Shown here piece after piece: positions 32,275-47,000 of a stretch of 64,000 nt of DNA; positions within the stretch are counted from its first letter, which is position 1; each line of letters begins with the position of its first letter. Under the pieces are notes generated by a model. That model was given only the letters and a program-made list of their open reading frames with translations, was not told the DNA's origin and did not search any database. Both the position numbers and the translations under genes were made by a program. Source of the DNA: Membranipora membranacea (Eukaryota > Bryozoa > Gymnolaemata > Cheilostomatida > Membraniporidae); assembly GCA_914767715.1 (NCBI GenBank), contig OU612074.1, forward strand, positions 9,377,501 to 9,441,500, written 5' to 3'.

Positions 32275-32400
32275 TCATTTGTAACCTGATTTGCAACACT
32301 GACAGCAACATTTGATGCAAACCAAAAGCGCAGTGGCAATAAACAGTATGACAACAGGAATTAACCAAAACAAATTAAATTGAAACTCCATCGAGGACAT
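32275..32400 (-). CDS. Short single-pass membrane microprotein, copy B (41 residues)
   Basis: Complete ORF: MSSMEFQFNLFWLIPVVILF then IATALLVCIKCCCQCCKSGY and K. About five polar residues precede one helix (about residues 9-28), followed by IKCCCQCCK, a Cys cluster just inside the membrane of the type that is often palmitoylated. Copy A at 28136 shares the N-terminus and helix; a broken copy lies at 22.3-22.5 kb. Substitutions between A and B in the helix are conservative (I/V, V/G, I/V, A/T), which favours coding. Too short for routine gene calling. No promoter recognised; function unknown. Confidence 0.45.
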   Translation of the reverse strand: MSSMEFQFNLFWLIPVVILFIATALLVCIKCCCQCCKSGYK

Positions 32401-32659
32401 TCTATGTGCGTACTTGCTCTGCTACTATAGCTTCAGTAATCAGTACTAGTGAATGTCACCATAGCCTCAAAATCATATTGTGTAGACATACTTCCTCATT
32501 CTAAATTTTACTATACCTAATGGGTGATGATATGGTAAAACTACAGATTGTGGTGTGTCAACGTTGTGATAAAAATTGCTTAATATTAAAATATGGTCGT
32601 TGGATTATTTCATCATACTTTGAAAACTGTCACTAAAAAACCACAGCAATGTTACATCG

Positions 32660-34900
32660 ACACTAGTGGTATCAAAAAACCTAGGAAAGGAGTAAGGAAA
32701 AAATGCTAAAATAATTAGGTTTAATTGCTTATTGTTTAATTTCCTCATAAAACAACAAACTATTACTATGAATGATGCAAAGTTGCTTTACAATTCAATT
32801 GGCAATCGTAAATTCAAAATCTTGGTATGGGTAATCTATGATTGCTGATGCCAAGATATTGTAAAGAAAACCACAACTATAACCACCCAGAATAAGTTTG
32901 TTCCCTCTGTGGTGGAAGTGTGTTATTGCAAAACTCAGAAATTAATGTGCATACATTAAGATATACACAGCTCTTTTAAATGTTCCATCGCAACACAGAG
33001 GGAAGTAAAATGTTCATAGTATGACTGTAATCAGAAAAAAAAAGAAAAACTGCTTGACCAAAGAGGTGCTAATTGGGTGTAGAGAGTGCGGTGATGGTGC
33101 ATGAATATGTCACGAAGCCTAGTTAGTAAATAGATTAGGGGTCCGGTTTTTCCAATCAAGACTGTATCAAAGTGATAAAAAAAAAGAAGCAGAGTCTGAT
33201 TATCGTACACAAATGCAAATGCGAACTGGTGTCAGCAAAGTACAAAACAGTGCATCAAATGGTAGGCTCCCCTCCCTCATACAATGCTGATAATAGTGCC
33301 TAACAGAATTTTACAGACAAATCTATAACTATATCTTTGTAATCATAATTTTTGAGTAATATGTAACTAAGTTTCTAAATCTACCACTGGCCATATTTAT
33401 TTTTTCCATGACATGTCTAAAAAACGTCAGAAACGGCCAGAAACATGATATCTATATTTATTCTATAGATAAATATCATTGGAGGGGCAGGTTATGCCAA
33501 AGAAAGGGGGCTCAATGATGATTCGGATGGATATCATTGTTTTATTCACAAATGAAAACCTGCCCTTAATTCATTATAATAATGATCTCTTACTGGATAA
33601 CAAGCTACAAGTTTAAAAATGAACAGGTTCAGTTGTAATCCTTGAATCAGATTGCAGTGTAGGTTGTCTTCTTCCTGTTAAAGGTTGGACAACTTGACTA
33701 GTAAACTACCGGAAATTTGAATAAAGTTTGAAAATTGAGTAGCTACACTATGAAAAGCCAATCACTGAATGACCTCTTTGTATTGAGAGATGTAAGTGGT
33801 CAGTTTCTTTTGTCCTCACTATCCATTTATAAACTTGAAAGTTCAGCTCTGACTGTGAAGGCGTGATGTTTATATTGTGACTGAAACCCAGATCTGTTTG
33901 AAACCAAAGTTGTAGTTGATTGTAACACTATAGTATATGCGGATACATACACCACCATTCAAGGTGTTTGCTGACTCATGTATGTAAAACTAAGATCATC
34001 TTGACAGTCACAGGAGACTGAGTGAGTGCAGGGAGCCATGGTCACTGCAATGATGATCAGAGGCCGAGGGAGTTCAATTGGGTAGCTACTACCCTTAGCC
34101 GTAGGCTACCCATAGCAGGCTTGCTGATAATTATCCTAAACAGAAAACACTATAACACGTGTTATGGCTACTATCCATGATATATGTATAGGTAGCTAGG
34201 TATTGGCAGTCATAAAAGAGTATGTTGTTTCATTTGAGGCCATAGTTTCCTTCAAATATATAATTTAGCATAGGCCCTCCAGGCCTACGCGTGCACACCT
34301 GGATAATGCAGCAGTTTCCAAATTCAATTTACTGTTTTAAATGAAGACAATGTCTTGGCTAGTCTACGCACTGTGCAGGATTTGCTTGGATTTTTCCTCT
34401 CATTACTTCTACATTAATCTTACTTCATATAGCCTAGGGTCCAATAATACACATTGTATGACCTTTTGTCAATGTCATGAATGACCGCCCTTATTCAAAA
34501 TGAAAGAAATTCTGGCTGACATTTTCTTCACTACTTGGCAGTGAATATCTCTGCTCATGGGTATTTCCCAAACATGAGGCAACTTTTCCCAGAGTCTGAC
34601 TGGAATACTCTCATACCTGGAGCAATATAGTAGGTGGCATGAATAGAAATCAATAGATATTGCAGTTTTAGTGCTCCCCTTGATTAACTTATAACACTCA
34701 AGAGCAGACAACTCCGGCGAAATCCTGCATTGTTCTCAGACTTTTTCCCCTCCGGGGGCCGTCGGACAGGGGGCAAAGTCTGGGGGGCTCAGACTATGTC
34801 TTGGCATGCTCTTAGGTCAATCAGCATAGTTAGGCCTATGCTATATAACTACCCTATCCTTACCCTGCCTACTCGTCTTATTTACGCTTTTCTCTTTCCG
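32660..34900. other. Intergenic, likely includes the TMTC3 promoter
   Basis: No gene seen on either strand. 34740-34795 is unusually GC-rich (cctccgggggccgtcggaca, gggggcaaagtctgggggg) and resembles pieces at 36625-36675 and 58081-58125. At about 34915 an acceptor-like tttctttacag precedes the exon that carries the TMTC3 start, so a non-coding first exon probably lies further left. Confidence 0.45.
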
Positions 34901-34938
34901 TTTTCTTTACAGTTTTAAGAAAGACAGGAGCACAATCG

Positions 34939-35010
34939 ATGTACAACCACAACTTTGATATCATGTCTTGGTATGAAACTCCAGATCCACTCAACAAGCA
35001 GAACATGTGA
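34939..35010 (+). promoter_or_regulatory. Upstream ORF in the TMTC3 leader
   Basis: A 23-codon ORF starting ATGTACAACC and ending TGA 15 bases before the TMTC3 ATG. It is in the same frame but closed by its stop, with two more ATG triplets near its end. It could lower translation of the main ORF. Confidence 0.4.
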
Positions 35011-35025
35011 TGATAACATAACAAG

Positions 35026-38000
35026 ATGCCTGATAGTATATTTATCTATGTGATATTGCTCACTGGTGGTATTGTTATATATCATCAGGCTCTTTACTGT
35101 GGTTTTGTCTTTGACGATGTATCAGCCATCAAGACTAACGAGGACCTTCGACCAGAGTCAGCTTGGAGCAATCTACTGCTCAATGACTTCTGGGGAACTC
35201 CTATGTCAATGGTTTGTTAATGTTATCAACATTCTACAGTTCATCATATGCATCATATATGGTTAAGATAATTGATTCTTCAAAAATGGCAGGCAAGAAT
35301 TGATTATAGGAAACCAAACTTATATCATGAAATAACGAAGTTTACAACTACTTCTATATTGTTGACAAACAGGATTAAACCTCATCACTGCTTTAGAAAA
35401 TAATGATAGAGGTATAACACTTTGAATAATTACTTAGGTTGCCTTCGACTTCTTGATTGAAAGTTTGGAAATGCTTAAAACAGTATAGAAATCTGGGAGT
35501 TAAGTAGGCTTAGACGATAACAGCTTTAAGAATGTTCATCATTTTCTCCTGTATTCTGCCATAAAGAAAAGTAGATACTAAAGTAATAGGAAAGGTTAGA
35601 AAAGAAAGTAGGTGAAAGAATGGTTCACCAAAAATTCCACACGCACACCAAGAAGAGCCCAGGTAACACATGCTCACCATACCACATGTCAAAAGGCTCC
35701 AACACCGTGTTGTCATATCTCACATTTTCCTCGATTCTTTATTTAGGAGAAGAGCCATAAATCCTACAGGCCAGTCACAGTATTCACCTTCAGACTGAAC
35801 TACTTATTTGGGGAACTAGAGCCGTTCGGTTACCATCTAGTTAATATTCTACTGCACTGCTTTGTCACCATACAGTTCTATAGGTAGGTAGGTAGGTAGG
35901 CCATAAACCTATAAATACTGTTTAGTATATAAATACGATCGAGTACATTTATGTTCATTTTTTTCTTTTACTTTCTATTTCTTGAAGAACACTGATAACA
36001 TCATGCACTATTGGCAAGTATGTCTCTGATTGATAGTGTGTGAATAAATGAATGTAGCCCAAACATCTTCAAACGGAATTTGATGTGACCACTCTAAAGT
36101 AAAATTCAGGTGGGGTTACACATAAGATACTAATGAGCTATTGATCAAAAACATGCACGCTTATAGCGTTATCCTGAAATGTAGCTCTTGCGGATATCAT
36201 GTCCATTATTCCTGATTGACATTATATTGATAGGGGTTGTCCGCTTTGTGACAATGGAATAACAACTTGTAGGTTAATGATGCTAAAATGGTTTGGACAA
36301 GTTATGTCCGTAACAACATCTAATATTGCAGGAGGTTTATTTTTCATGTTGTTTCGAAGTGAGTTTCAGGCTTGGATTAATTGATTCATATTTCTGAACC
36401 TGTAGATAAGGAATCCCTTGAAATTAATTTAATCCATTCTTGCAGGTTGTGCCGAGATGTCTTACAGTTTGATGACATCACAAGTTTCACATCTGCCTTG
36501 TTATTCCTCGTACACCCTGTACATACTGAAGCAGTGACTGGAGTGGTAGGAAGGGCGGAGCTTCTGTCTGCCTCATTCTCATTGGCTGCCTTCTCCCTTT
36601 ACTCTTCCCTAGCTCGAACAAAACCGGGGGGTCGTCGGGTGGAGGGGCAAATGTCTTGGGTGCTCCGACTAGGATACGGTAAATATAAGAACATATTTTT
36701 GCTGCTTTTGTACACATTCTAAAATTCGTTATAAAACCCTTCTAATACTTGGTCGTCAGAGAATTTTTGTCATTCATAGCAACCAAAGCTCATAAGATGA
36801 ATGGAAAAGAAAATTCAGCTATTCATCCAAATACTCTATTTTAATCTCTGGCTAGCAACAGTTGCTTGGACAAAAAATATTCGAAACATTTGCCATGTGC
36901 TTGCAATAGGAAAATTTGAAACATGTGATATCACTACTATAGGTATTAAAATGAGATCACCGCTATGTGTGCAGATATGACATCACCACTTTGTGTATTA
37001 ATATGACATCACCACTGTATACTGATGACATCACCGCTGTTTGTGCAGACATGGCATCACCACTATACATGCTGATATGAAAACAGCCACTTCAGCACAA
37101 ATATCAGAACAGCAGCAGCATCAGGTTGAGCCATCTCAGGACATTTGTGACTCATTAGTTATAGTGCTTAAACTGTGCCTGGGTTGTTGGCGGTTGTTGT
37201 TGACAACAGCAGACTGATGATAGCGTCTCATTGCCAGGAACCTTGGCAGACTCTGTCCACTCGACCAAATGACTCAATTACACCGTTTAGTTTATGTCAG
37301 TGTTAAAACTACACCTCCCTATTTAAAAATCAGCTTATAGCAATTAATGATGTTGCTTATTTGTTTTAGGACTATTGTCTTACTTGGGGGTATCAATACT
37401 GTTAGCTTTAGCTACATTCAGTAAAGAACAAGGAGTGACTATAGCAGGAGTTTGTGTTATATACGATATCTTTATCCTACATCAGGTAAGTTTACCGTGT
37501 TCTTCTCTTCAATATGAAAATATTTATCGACCTGGCGAAGGGTGATTGAAATCACAGCTACTCTAAATACTAATGAATTACGATTTTCTTACATTTTCTA
37601 GTCAAATGTAAGATTGTACCAGTAGCGGAAGCGCTCATTTAATCGGTATGTTTGTCAAAGAATAAGATAAAATATTCAGATACCCTCTAATTCCGTGAAA
37701 GTTCTAATGTTGTCAATGACTTGCAAATCTATCATCCAATTTAGGGGATTTATATGACGGCCAGATTATACATGTTTAATGTTATTAGAAAAACAGTTCT
37801 AGCATAAGCCTACGCTAGAGTTATCTCCCACTTTTCCTTGGAAAACTGTTCTGGAAAACTTCCTTGAAAAACTTCCAAAATCATCATCTACCAATTTAAT
37901 CTGAATATCAACCGATGCTCAGTAAATATTTTGATAAAACTTGCCTTCACATGCTGTTGGGCTGCAATTGCTTCTTGGAAGCATATTTAGGCTACATGAT

Positions 38001-41000
38001 ATCGAGGCAAAGTGTAGCATCCTATGCACAATTTTCCCTTATACTACTTGATAACAATATTTCTAACAGATTCACCTGATTCATTAGGATATTTGTTTTA
38101 TGCACTGTGGTCTTATATGTCATTTATGACTTGATCAGCAAATAAAATTGATGTCATTGATATAATATTACTACTTGTGTTTGCTTTCATCTCCCAGATG
38201 ACGTTGCATAGCCTGATGTGGGCTGTCAGAACAGGCATTCTAATTTTCCTGTCTGCTACTATCTCTCTGGTGAGAAGATGTGTGGCTGTAAGCTTTGCTG
38301 TCATGGTCATAATTGTACTAAGAATGAAAGTTATGGAAGGACAACTTCCTGCCTTTACAACGTGAGTATACATACATACCCTGTTGTCTGAACATCTAAG
38401 AAAGAAAAAAGTTTGGAAATTTTATAAGCAACTGCATGTCTTCTAACGGGACTGTTTTCCCCCAAAGAAAATAAGGAGGAAATCACTTAGATCAAGAGAT
38501 GGAGTAGTTGTGTACAAGACATTCGCTCTTGGTCAATGATCTGAGTGAGACCCACAAATCAAATGTATGGAGGCTGACTGCATTTTGATTTTAAACCAGA
38601 CCACTTTAATTGGATCTGCTAAGTAAAAATATTATTGATGGAGGATGACTTCATTTATTGTATCAGTCATTCCAAACGCTAGAGGACTGACAAGAAATAG
38701 CCTATCCTTGTGATCGATATCATATTATCTTACCTTTTCTCACACACAATTTGGGAACATACCTGCAAAATCTCACAGCAACACAAATTTATTAGCACCA
38801 TTTGAGGGTTCCCTCAGAAAGAATCTATAAAAATCATGAATGGTTCACATGAGTTAGGGGTTTTGTCATGCATCCACACATTTTCTCACAACTATTTTTG
38901 CATTCTCTGTTTGAAGATTTGATAACCCAGCATCCAATGAGCCGACGCCACAACGTCAGTTAACATATAACTACCTTATAGCAGTCAATAGCTGGTTACT
39001 AATATGTCCTGCTCAGCTGTGCTGTGATTGGACGATGGGTACAATACCAGTTATAAAGTCCATTGCTGATTGGAGGAATAGTGCTACGGTACTGGTTTAT
39101 GTTACTATGTGTGCTATGATGAAGTATTGTCTTACTCGACGAACAGACTTCAGCGATAAAATGCTCATGGTAAGAAAACCAGGATATATATGAGAGGTTT
39201 GGACCATCTAGCCAACACTGGTTTCGAGATACGCATGTTTTCCTAGCATACTTGGAGTGAGAGCAACTCCCAACACATGTAAACTTGATCAACTTTCGAT
39301 CTAGAAAAAAATAATTCATGGTTTATTCAGCAGTGATGCACAACAACAGCATCGTAGTTAGAATTTGAGCACTCACTCAATAAAAGGGGTTATAACCCCT
39401 AATTCATTGGTTAAGATTGATACAGGTACTTGTGTCACTATCAATGCATAACATGCTTGAATGTAAAACTTCCTGACCGTAGTGTGATGTATTGTCAAGA
39501 ATGAATGACTCCTTATGTTGGCTTGTCGCCGTAAATTTATATTTCAGTGTAGAGAAATGGAATCGTGTAAATATGAGCTAGTATTTAGTTTTGCTAGTCG
39601 GAATGATTAAATGTTAGGTACCAACATATTTTTTGGGCGAAGATAGACGTTTGAGTAAGGGAAAGCTAGCCATTTGGTTATTTCAAGCCTGTGGGAGCAG
39701 GAAAACCTTCACTCCTGCTTATGCTTTACTCCTTAAAGGTGAACGGGAATCCTTCAAGCCTGAAGGTTCTAACTTTTCCCGCTTCGAATGCCTCTGATCT
39801 CTTTTTATAGGGTATGTCACTCCTGATCTTGCCTTTCATTCCTGCCAGTAATCTCTTATTTCCTGTGGGCTTTGTGGTGGCTGAGCGCATACTCTACATA
39901 CCCAGCATGGGTTACTGTCTCATATTTGGTGCTCTATTTAGTTTTATCTATCGGCAGCATATCTATAAAAGGTAACTATGGACTAACTATAGCTTTTAAT
40001 TCAAGTTTGTGATTCTTCCCTGAAAGTGTAAAGTTTGTAAATGAACTTGCTAGACTACCGGCTATAAGCAGAAAAAGGGTATTTTAGGAAAGGAAAAACT
40101 CCCCAATATGTTTTCAAAAAGATTATAACGCTTCTCGCCACAATTTTTCATTATTTCAATGTTTTGATTTACCCTATGAACTCTCGGTATTCGATTCAGT
40201 AAGGTCATATACCTTCCTTTCTAAAAGGAGTGACCCTTTGATGAAAATTTGAGATTTTTCACAGAACCGATTGCACCATAAATAGGAAAGAGGGCTTGAA
40301 ATGTTGGTATGCAAACATAATTCTCTAGCCAGGGTATCAATGTCACAAACGGACCGACTGAATTTCGCATCCTGAAGATCTGTACCGTCCTGTGTTGCCA
40401 CATGTAACGTTGATTGTCATCTTTCTATATAGGTTCTATACTTATGGGTTAGTTGGTGCATACTTTTTACTGATAACAGCTGGTGCTCTTAGAACACACA
40501 CTAGAAACAAAGAATGGAGATCAGAATACTCACTTTTCACTTCTGGACTAGAGTGAGTACATTTTAGCTTTTCTGTTCACACTACCTGGTACACGAACAG
40601 GACAATATATATCGAGCATTCAATTCTAGGCGACATTACGACATTTTATTTCGTAGATGCATGAGTTATCATTGACTTGCAGTCCATATACCGGGAATTA
40701 TTTAGTACAATGATGATGATCACACTTGAAAAAATTTGCTAAATAATTAAGTGAGGTTCAACCATTATCAAAGACAAATCAACTTCACAGCAAGACAAGA
40801 TTGTAATATAATTGTAGATTTACAGAGAACAATGCTAAGATATGGAACAATGTGGGACACGCATTAGAATCTGAGAATAACCTTACGCAGGCGCTACACT
40901 ACTTTACTAACGCTGCAAGGTGGGTGAGCTGTCTAACTGACAGTGGCACCTTAGACAAAAACGCTATGTCTATGGTGGACACATACAATATCAGTTTGGA

Positions 41001-44000
41001 ATGATGAGAGTTTAGTCTAATATTGAACCTGATCCTATTTCGCTGCATACGGAGTTGTCCCACTCATTGCTGGTGGTTTGCCAACCATTATAAAGGCAAT
41101 GACTTTAAATGCAGGCGAATTGAGTCAAACGTGATTATCTTCGACTTGTGAAAAGAAATATTCCTCGCTGGTAGCAAGAGGCGACAATAAATATTTCAGA
41201 GTGGTTTAGTGGCATGGTAGAGTGACAATAATTTTGTCGTAAGCAATAATTATACCCTCAAAACAGATTGTCGCTCTTTATACTTTGCTAGGATATTTAA
41301 TAGATCAAGTGCTTTATCAATTTTATGTGGTGATATTTAGCAGTAAATGACCAATATAAGTTCTTGAGTACACACACCAAGAAAAGGCTCTGAAATATTA
41401 CCACATGATATCCAAGTACCAATGTGTTGGCTCTGGCTGTTGGGTGGGAAGGATGACCAATGCCAGGTCACTGAAAGTGCTGTTGAGATATAGTGAAAGT
41501 GAAACTGAACCACTTTTTTATTTACAATTTATCATCCGTACCATCTGACCTGATGGCTCTCTCCCTCCCACAAGCCAATCAGAGCCAACCCATTTACTAG
41601 ATGTCCTCATACCAACACTTACTTTTTATTGTTTGCTTTAGAGTGCAGCCAGATGATATTGGTTCTCATATAAATGTGGGCCGGACTTTAAAAGCTCTCA
41701 AGCGTAACGAGGAGGCGGAGACTGTGCTTAGGACAGCCCTTGATCTTTTACCGAAGGTCAAAAAAGGTTTGATGATGCGATCAGTCTTTTCTGGTCTGTG
41801 GTGCTTGAATACTCTGGTGAACGCTGTTATGAATCGCTTCGGTAGAATTTAGTGACAGTGCGCTACATGAAAAATACGCAGTTCTTTCATTACTGTTCTC
41901 AGGTTATTTTTAACCCCTGCTTAATTTTTAACCTTGAATGTCTGCTGATTATCTGCTTTGCCCATTTATAACTCAGACTTGGTTGACAGTTGGTCATGAT
42001 GTTTTGCTGAATGACAAGGGTTTTATATTGAAAATTTTGCTTTGGTTGTGATAAAGACCACACTAGTTATCGATGCCACTGGGGATTTACTTTGACTACA
42101 CAGATCACAAGTCTGCACCCTGAGACCACTAGACTTGTCATACGGCGACGTTTTGTTTTTTATGGCCGCGCGACAAGGCTACTCCTAACTCCACATTACA
42201 CTCATCAACATTGCTAAATGCGTCAAAAAAGGTCCTAGTATAAACTCACCTTAACTGCTTCTGTCGATACACGCGCCCTCATGCCTTGATTAGATCCTAA
42301 GCTTTGATTACTAAAACCAATTCTCTTCAAAATAATAATCCATTGGCTACTTATGACGACACATTGTGGTCACACTATTTTTTTGTATTTTTATAGGCCA
42401 AGTTTATTCAGCCCGAATAGCTCCATCTCATCTGAACACATTTATAACACTGGGCACTCTGATATCGGCCGACCCAGCCAGATTACTTGAAGCAGAACAA
42501 TTGTACAAGAGAGCTATCAGTATGAGAACAGATTTTGTACAGGTATGTGAATGTACCGTAGATGAGTTAAAGGCTACCCAAAGACCAAAGCATGTTATAG
42601 TCAGGTTTTTACTTGTGGCAAAGTTTAGTCAGATTTGCATGGTAAAAAACTTCAATGCTCTACCCTGCATGAATAATTATTGATGGTGGGAAAAGTGCCT
42701 CCCAAGGAAAGGTAACTCCCATTCTCTGCATTATGATGTCACAGCCTCCCAGCAGTGCTTGTTTCTTTCAATGCACTTCCGGGACATTGTGGCATCATAA
42801 TGCAGGGAATTGGAGTTACCTTCCCTTATTGGAGGCATTTTTTCCACTATCAATAATTCATGCCAAGTAGAGCATTGAAATTTTTTACCATGCGAACCTG
42901 ACAAAACTTCATCATAACTACTGCCTGACTATAAGCATTGGTATTTGGGTAGTCACAGGAAGAATAGTTTCCAATTTCAAACATGCTTGATATAGATAAC
43001 TTTTAGGCTAGCATATAGTTTCTGCCCTCTTTACTTTGTATAGAATTCAATCACAACCAGTCAAAATGAAGTGATAGCTAACATTTGTCACCTCCACAAA
43101 CTAGTGTTATTAGTTGAACGCCAACAGTTTGTTAGCCTCATTACTTTATATATATTCCCAACTAAGGTGCTAGCTAGATTTAAGTCACCCTAAAGCTGGC
43201 TAAACTAAACGCTAGCTTATATATGCTCCTCTAGGGTAGTTCTTAGTTGAATTTTAAAGGATTTCAATAACAAAGTGTTCTGAAATGCATTTGTCTGGTC
43301 TTATCTTGGCTTTCGACTTGTTCTCCTTGGAAATCTCAGGCTAAATAGTGCTATGTGAATACTTCCTTCGAGTTATAATTTATAAGGTCATTGAAATTCC
43401 TTAGCTTGTTTGGAATTCAAGCGACCCATTAACATTAACATTAAACCAAATTATGTATCCACTGACAATTGAACTGCCAAAATGACATGGACAGTCAAAT
43501 GCTTTCTTCCTCTATTCTGAGTGTATGTATTGATAATAGGTCGAAATCCTAATCTTTAGACAATGTTACCCCGGCAACACTGCTAACTGTGAGGTCAGCT
43601 ATCAAGATAATGTTTCTCATAGAAAGCTTGTATGCTTGTTCAGAGTTGTCATCCCCGTACAATGAAAGTTTTTTTATGTGATAATTGTCGGGTAGCATCG
43701 CACTGCTGATAATTTTATTCGTTCACTCAAAACTCTTCGCCAGAAGGTGCATTATCCTTGTCAAATTGGCTCCTGTGAAGTTTTTTAAACTCAATAAATT
43801 TGACGAAATAATGTCAGAGCTACATATTCAAACAATTTTAAAGTCTTCCACGGAGACACGCAGACCAAAAGGGGTCATTGTGATTACGTGATAAAGGAAT
43901 TTTGAAAACAGTTAGAAATATTGTCGAGAATCTACGACTGATGACGGACTCAAAGTCATTGTAAGTGTGACAGCTAGCTCGTTGAATTCTTGTTTTTATT

Positions 44001-47000
44001 TTCAGTTTTTATGTTCTCATATCTATCTGTCCAACTAGAGCACAACCAACTTGTTTTCTCACATCGTCACTTTTTTCTCAATTATCTTACCATTTTTCCT
44101 AACTTACATTCTATTTCTGGTCTATGTGTACAAGGTCACCGATTTTGGATCCTCCAGCCTCGGTTCCAATCAGCAAGTAATTTTCCCTGAGGTCTGGGCT
44201 AAATGAAATAAAATTCATAAATATATTCCCTAATATCAAAATATTGATAGACTAGAAGCAAAAATGGCCAGAGTCACAAAAGCACTATAATCCTTTGTCA
44301 GAACACCCAGACATGAATTTCTCAAGAATTATCAAAAATTAATGAGATTCTGCTGAAGTTATTATAGACATGAAAATATTTATGATCTAAATTAACTTCT
44401 CAGTATAATTATTCCCTTAGATCTCAACCTAAATACTATGACAAACTGGAATGGCAGTATTTTTAAACATAAGAATACAAAAATAATAAAACATTTAAAA
44501 AGAACATATTCATTTATGTTTATGTAGTACTAGCTGATTAATTTCATGAGGTAGAGACCTGCGTATTTTAGTTTTATGGACACCACATGACAAGATATCC
44601 TGTGTTACCGCCTCGATAAATCTGATAAGAAACTGACACAGATTGCCCTTTGAGAAATGTTTGGCTCAAGAAACAGCTGCTATCAGAGTCACTTTCTGAA
44701 AGAAGATTATGCCACCTGTTCCCTTCCTTACTATCTCTTTGCTACTTTGTTCTTTAGCCTATCTATTCACTCTAATGAGAGTTTTTTTGTTTCAGGCTTA
44801 CATGAATTATGGAGAGGTGCTGTTACGATTAGAGAGGCATGAGGAAGCTATCAAACAATACACGACAGCTTTACATTATGACAGCAGGAATGCTGACTTA
44901 CATTATAACTTAGGAGTTGTCTATCTAGATCTCAAGCAGCACCAGCAGGCCATGAATCACTTCAATAATGCTCTAAACATTGACCCTAACCATAAGGTGA
45001 GTTAGAGAGGGGAGGGTGGAGGGGTGGAGCTTTCAGTAAACAATTGACCAATCAGCACCTGGTTAGAGAAGGGATGAAATTGGGAATTATCCACCTCCTG
45101 TCGAGAGAAACTAGAGTATTAGAAGCTGTCCTAAAGTGGTTAAAACTAGGCAAAGCATAACGACTTAACTTTATGGGAGCAATGCTTAATCATGACTGTT
45201 TAATGAAAGCACCACACAGATCGTTATATGATTTATTAGAGTTGGTAAATGACTCAAGAAGCGGTTTCGTAGTCTTTTTAATACCCATCGATAGCCAACA
45301 TTTTGTTTCATGTACCAACAAAAAGGTTTAACCTAGATCAAGCTTGGTCCAATTTGCCCGCAGTCTGGTCATTCCCATTCTTCTGGTGAGCTACGGGCTC
45401 AAAACCTAAATGCAGGCAAATTGGATCATGCTTGATCTAGGTCTAAAATCCCATACCATCAACGCATTCCTTTCACTTTATGATAGAAGGTAGCACATCA
45501 TACACAGTCTCTAGCACTGGGCATTAAAGGCCTCTTGAAATAATTATGTGTACGGGATAGATCCACAAATTACATGAGATTTGATAATGAATAGGATCTG
45601 GATCACTAAAATATTTTCCTCTAACACACACCAAGGAGGGTATTTCCCACCCTCCCTGCACACACAGCTAGCTGGGCTGCATGAGTGTGCAACATACCCA
45701 TCCATAAAGCCAAAGCAACTTGCAGGAATGCTCTGAGAGAATGTGTTTACATCTTACCGCTTGGGTTAGTGCGACAACTTGATACATAAGTTATACCTCT
45801 AGTCTTACTCCCACGCCCACCCACGCATTTTCTATCAATAATTTATGGAATTAATTCTAAAACTATAATAAGACACTTTGGCATAAGAAGGATGGATAAG
45901 ATACAAACCTCTTGTGCTTTGTCACCACCAAACAAAATTCATTTTGGGAGAAAATGTCAAATAATTGGCAAGTTCACAGAGGCAAAGACCTTTGAAGTGT
46001 TATAAATTGGTATCTTTCAATGAATTAGACAGACTACTTAACAGTTCCAAATGCCAAGAGGCTCCTTGGTGTTTCCTTAGCAATTGGGGGGGGGGAACCA
46101 CTGTCAGGTGCTATAAACAATATTTACTTATCCTGAAGAAGGAACTACCCTGCACATTTGCCAACGGTATACAGTGTAGAAAGTGAGGACATTATGACTT
46201 TGCAATAATGTTCATAATATTTGTCATAGATCAAAGGAGGCATTCTATTTTTGGAATAAGAATTGGTAAAGTGAAGGGTAATCTTAGTGGCAGCAAATGG
46301 AAAATCTCTCTGATCGGGCAGTAAAAGGTTGACATAAACTCTTGATTAACCTTAGCTGTGTCCATTATTGTTAGACCAAGTTTGGTCCATTTGCCTGCAT
46401 TGGAAGTTGCTCCCCCTCTACTGGTCACACCACAGGCAAAATAGCCTTTGCCAGTGGTGTGACCAGTGGAGGGAGAGCAACTGGAATGGCGAATTGGATT
46501 GTTATGTTATGAAGAGTAATCGCCAACTTCAATTTTGAAGGTATTAGGCAATATGGCAATAGGCAACAGGCAATATGGCAATTAGGCAATAGGCAATATG
46601 GCAATGTGGCAACTCAGGAACTAATGATCGTGAGTCCAACGCCTCTGACACTGAGCTATGCCTGATCCTATCCTGATCCTGATTAAACTTGTTCTAGATT
46701 ATTGGTAACAAGAGTTGCGAGTTACAACTTCGTTACAAAGTGAGCAAATGCGGTAATCTTCAAAATGTTGTGGGCCTATCTGATATTTGCTTGTTTGTCT
46801 GTTTCAGAATTCTCTGCATAATACAGTACTGATGATACAGGAATCGGGACAGACTAATCTGTTCCCTGAAGCCGAGAGGCGACTTGAGAAGTTGTTTCAG
46901 CTTGACCCTGAGGACGCAAAACTTTACTTTACTGCTGCACTGCTGGCCACAGACGGAAAAAAGTTTGAACAGGCAGAGCAGTACTTCAAGAAATGTTTAC

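Noticed and set aside
34740-34795. CpG-island-type promoter for TMTC3
   Set aside because: The GC-rich stretch is short and resembles a dispersed repeat piece rather than an island.
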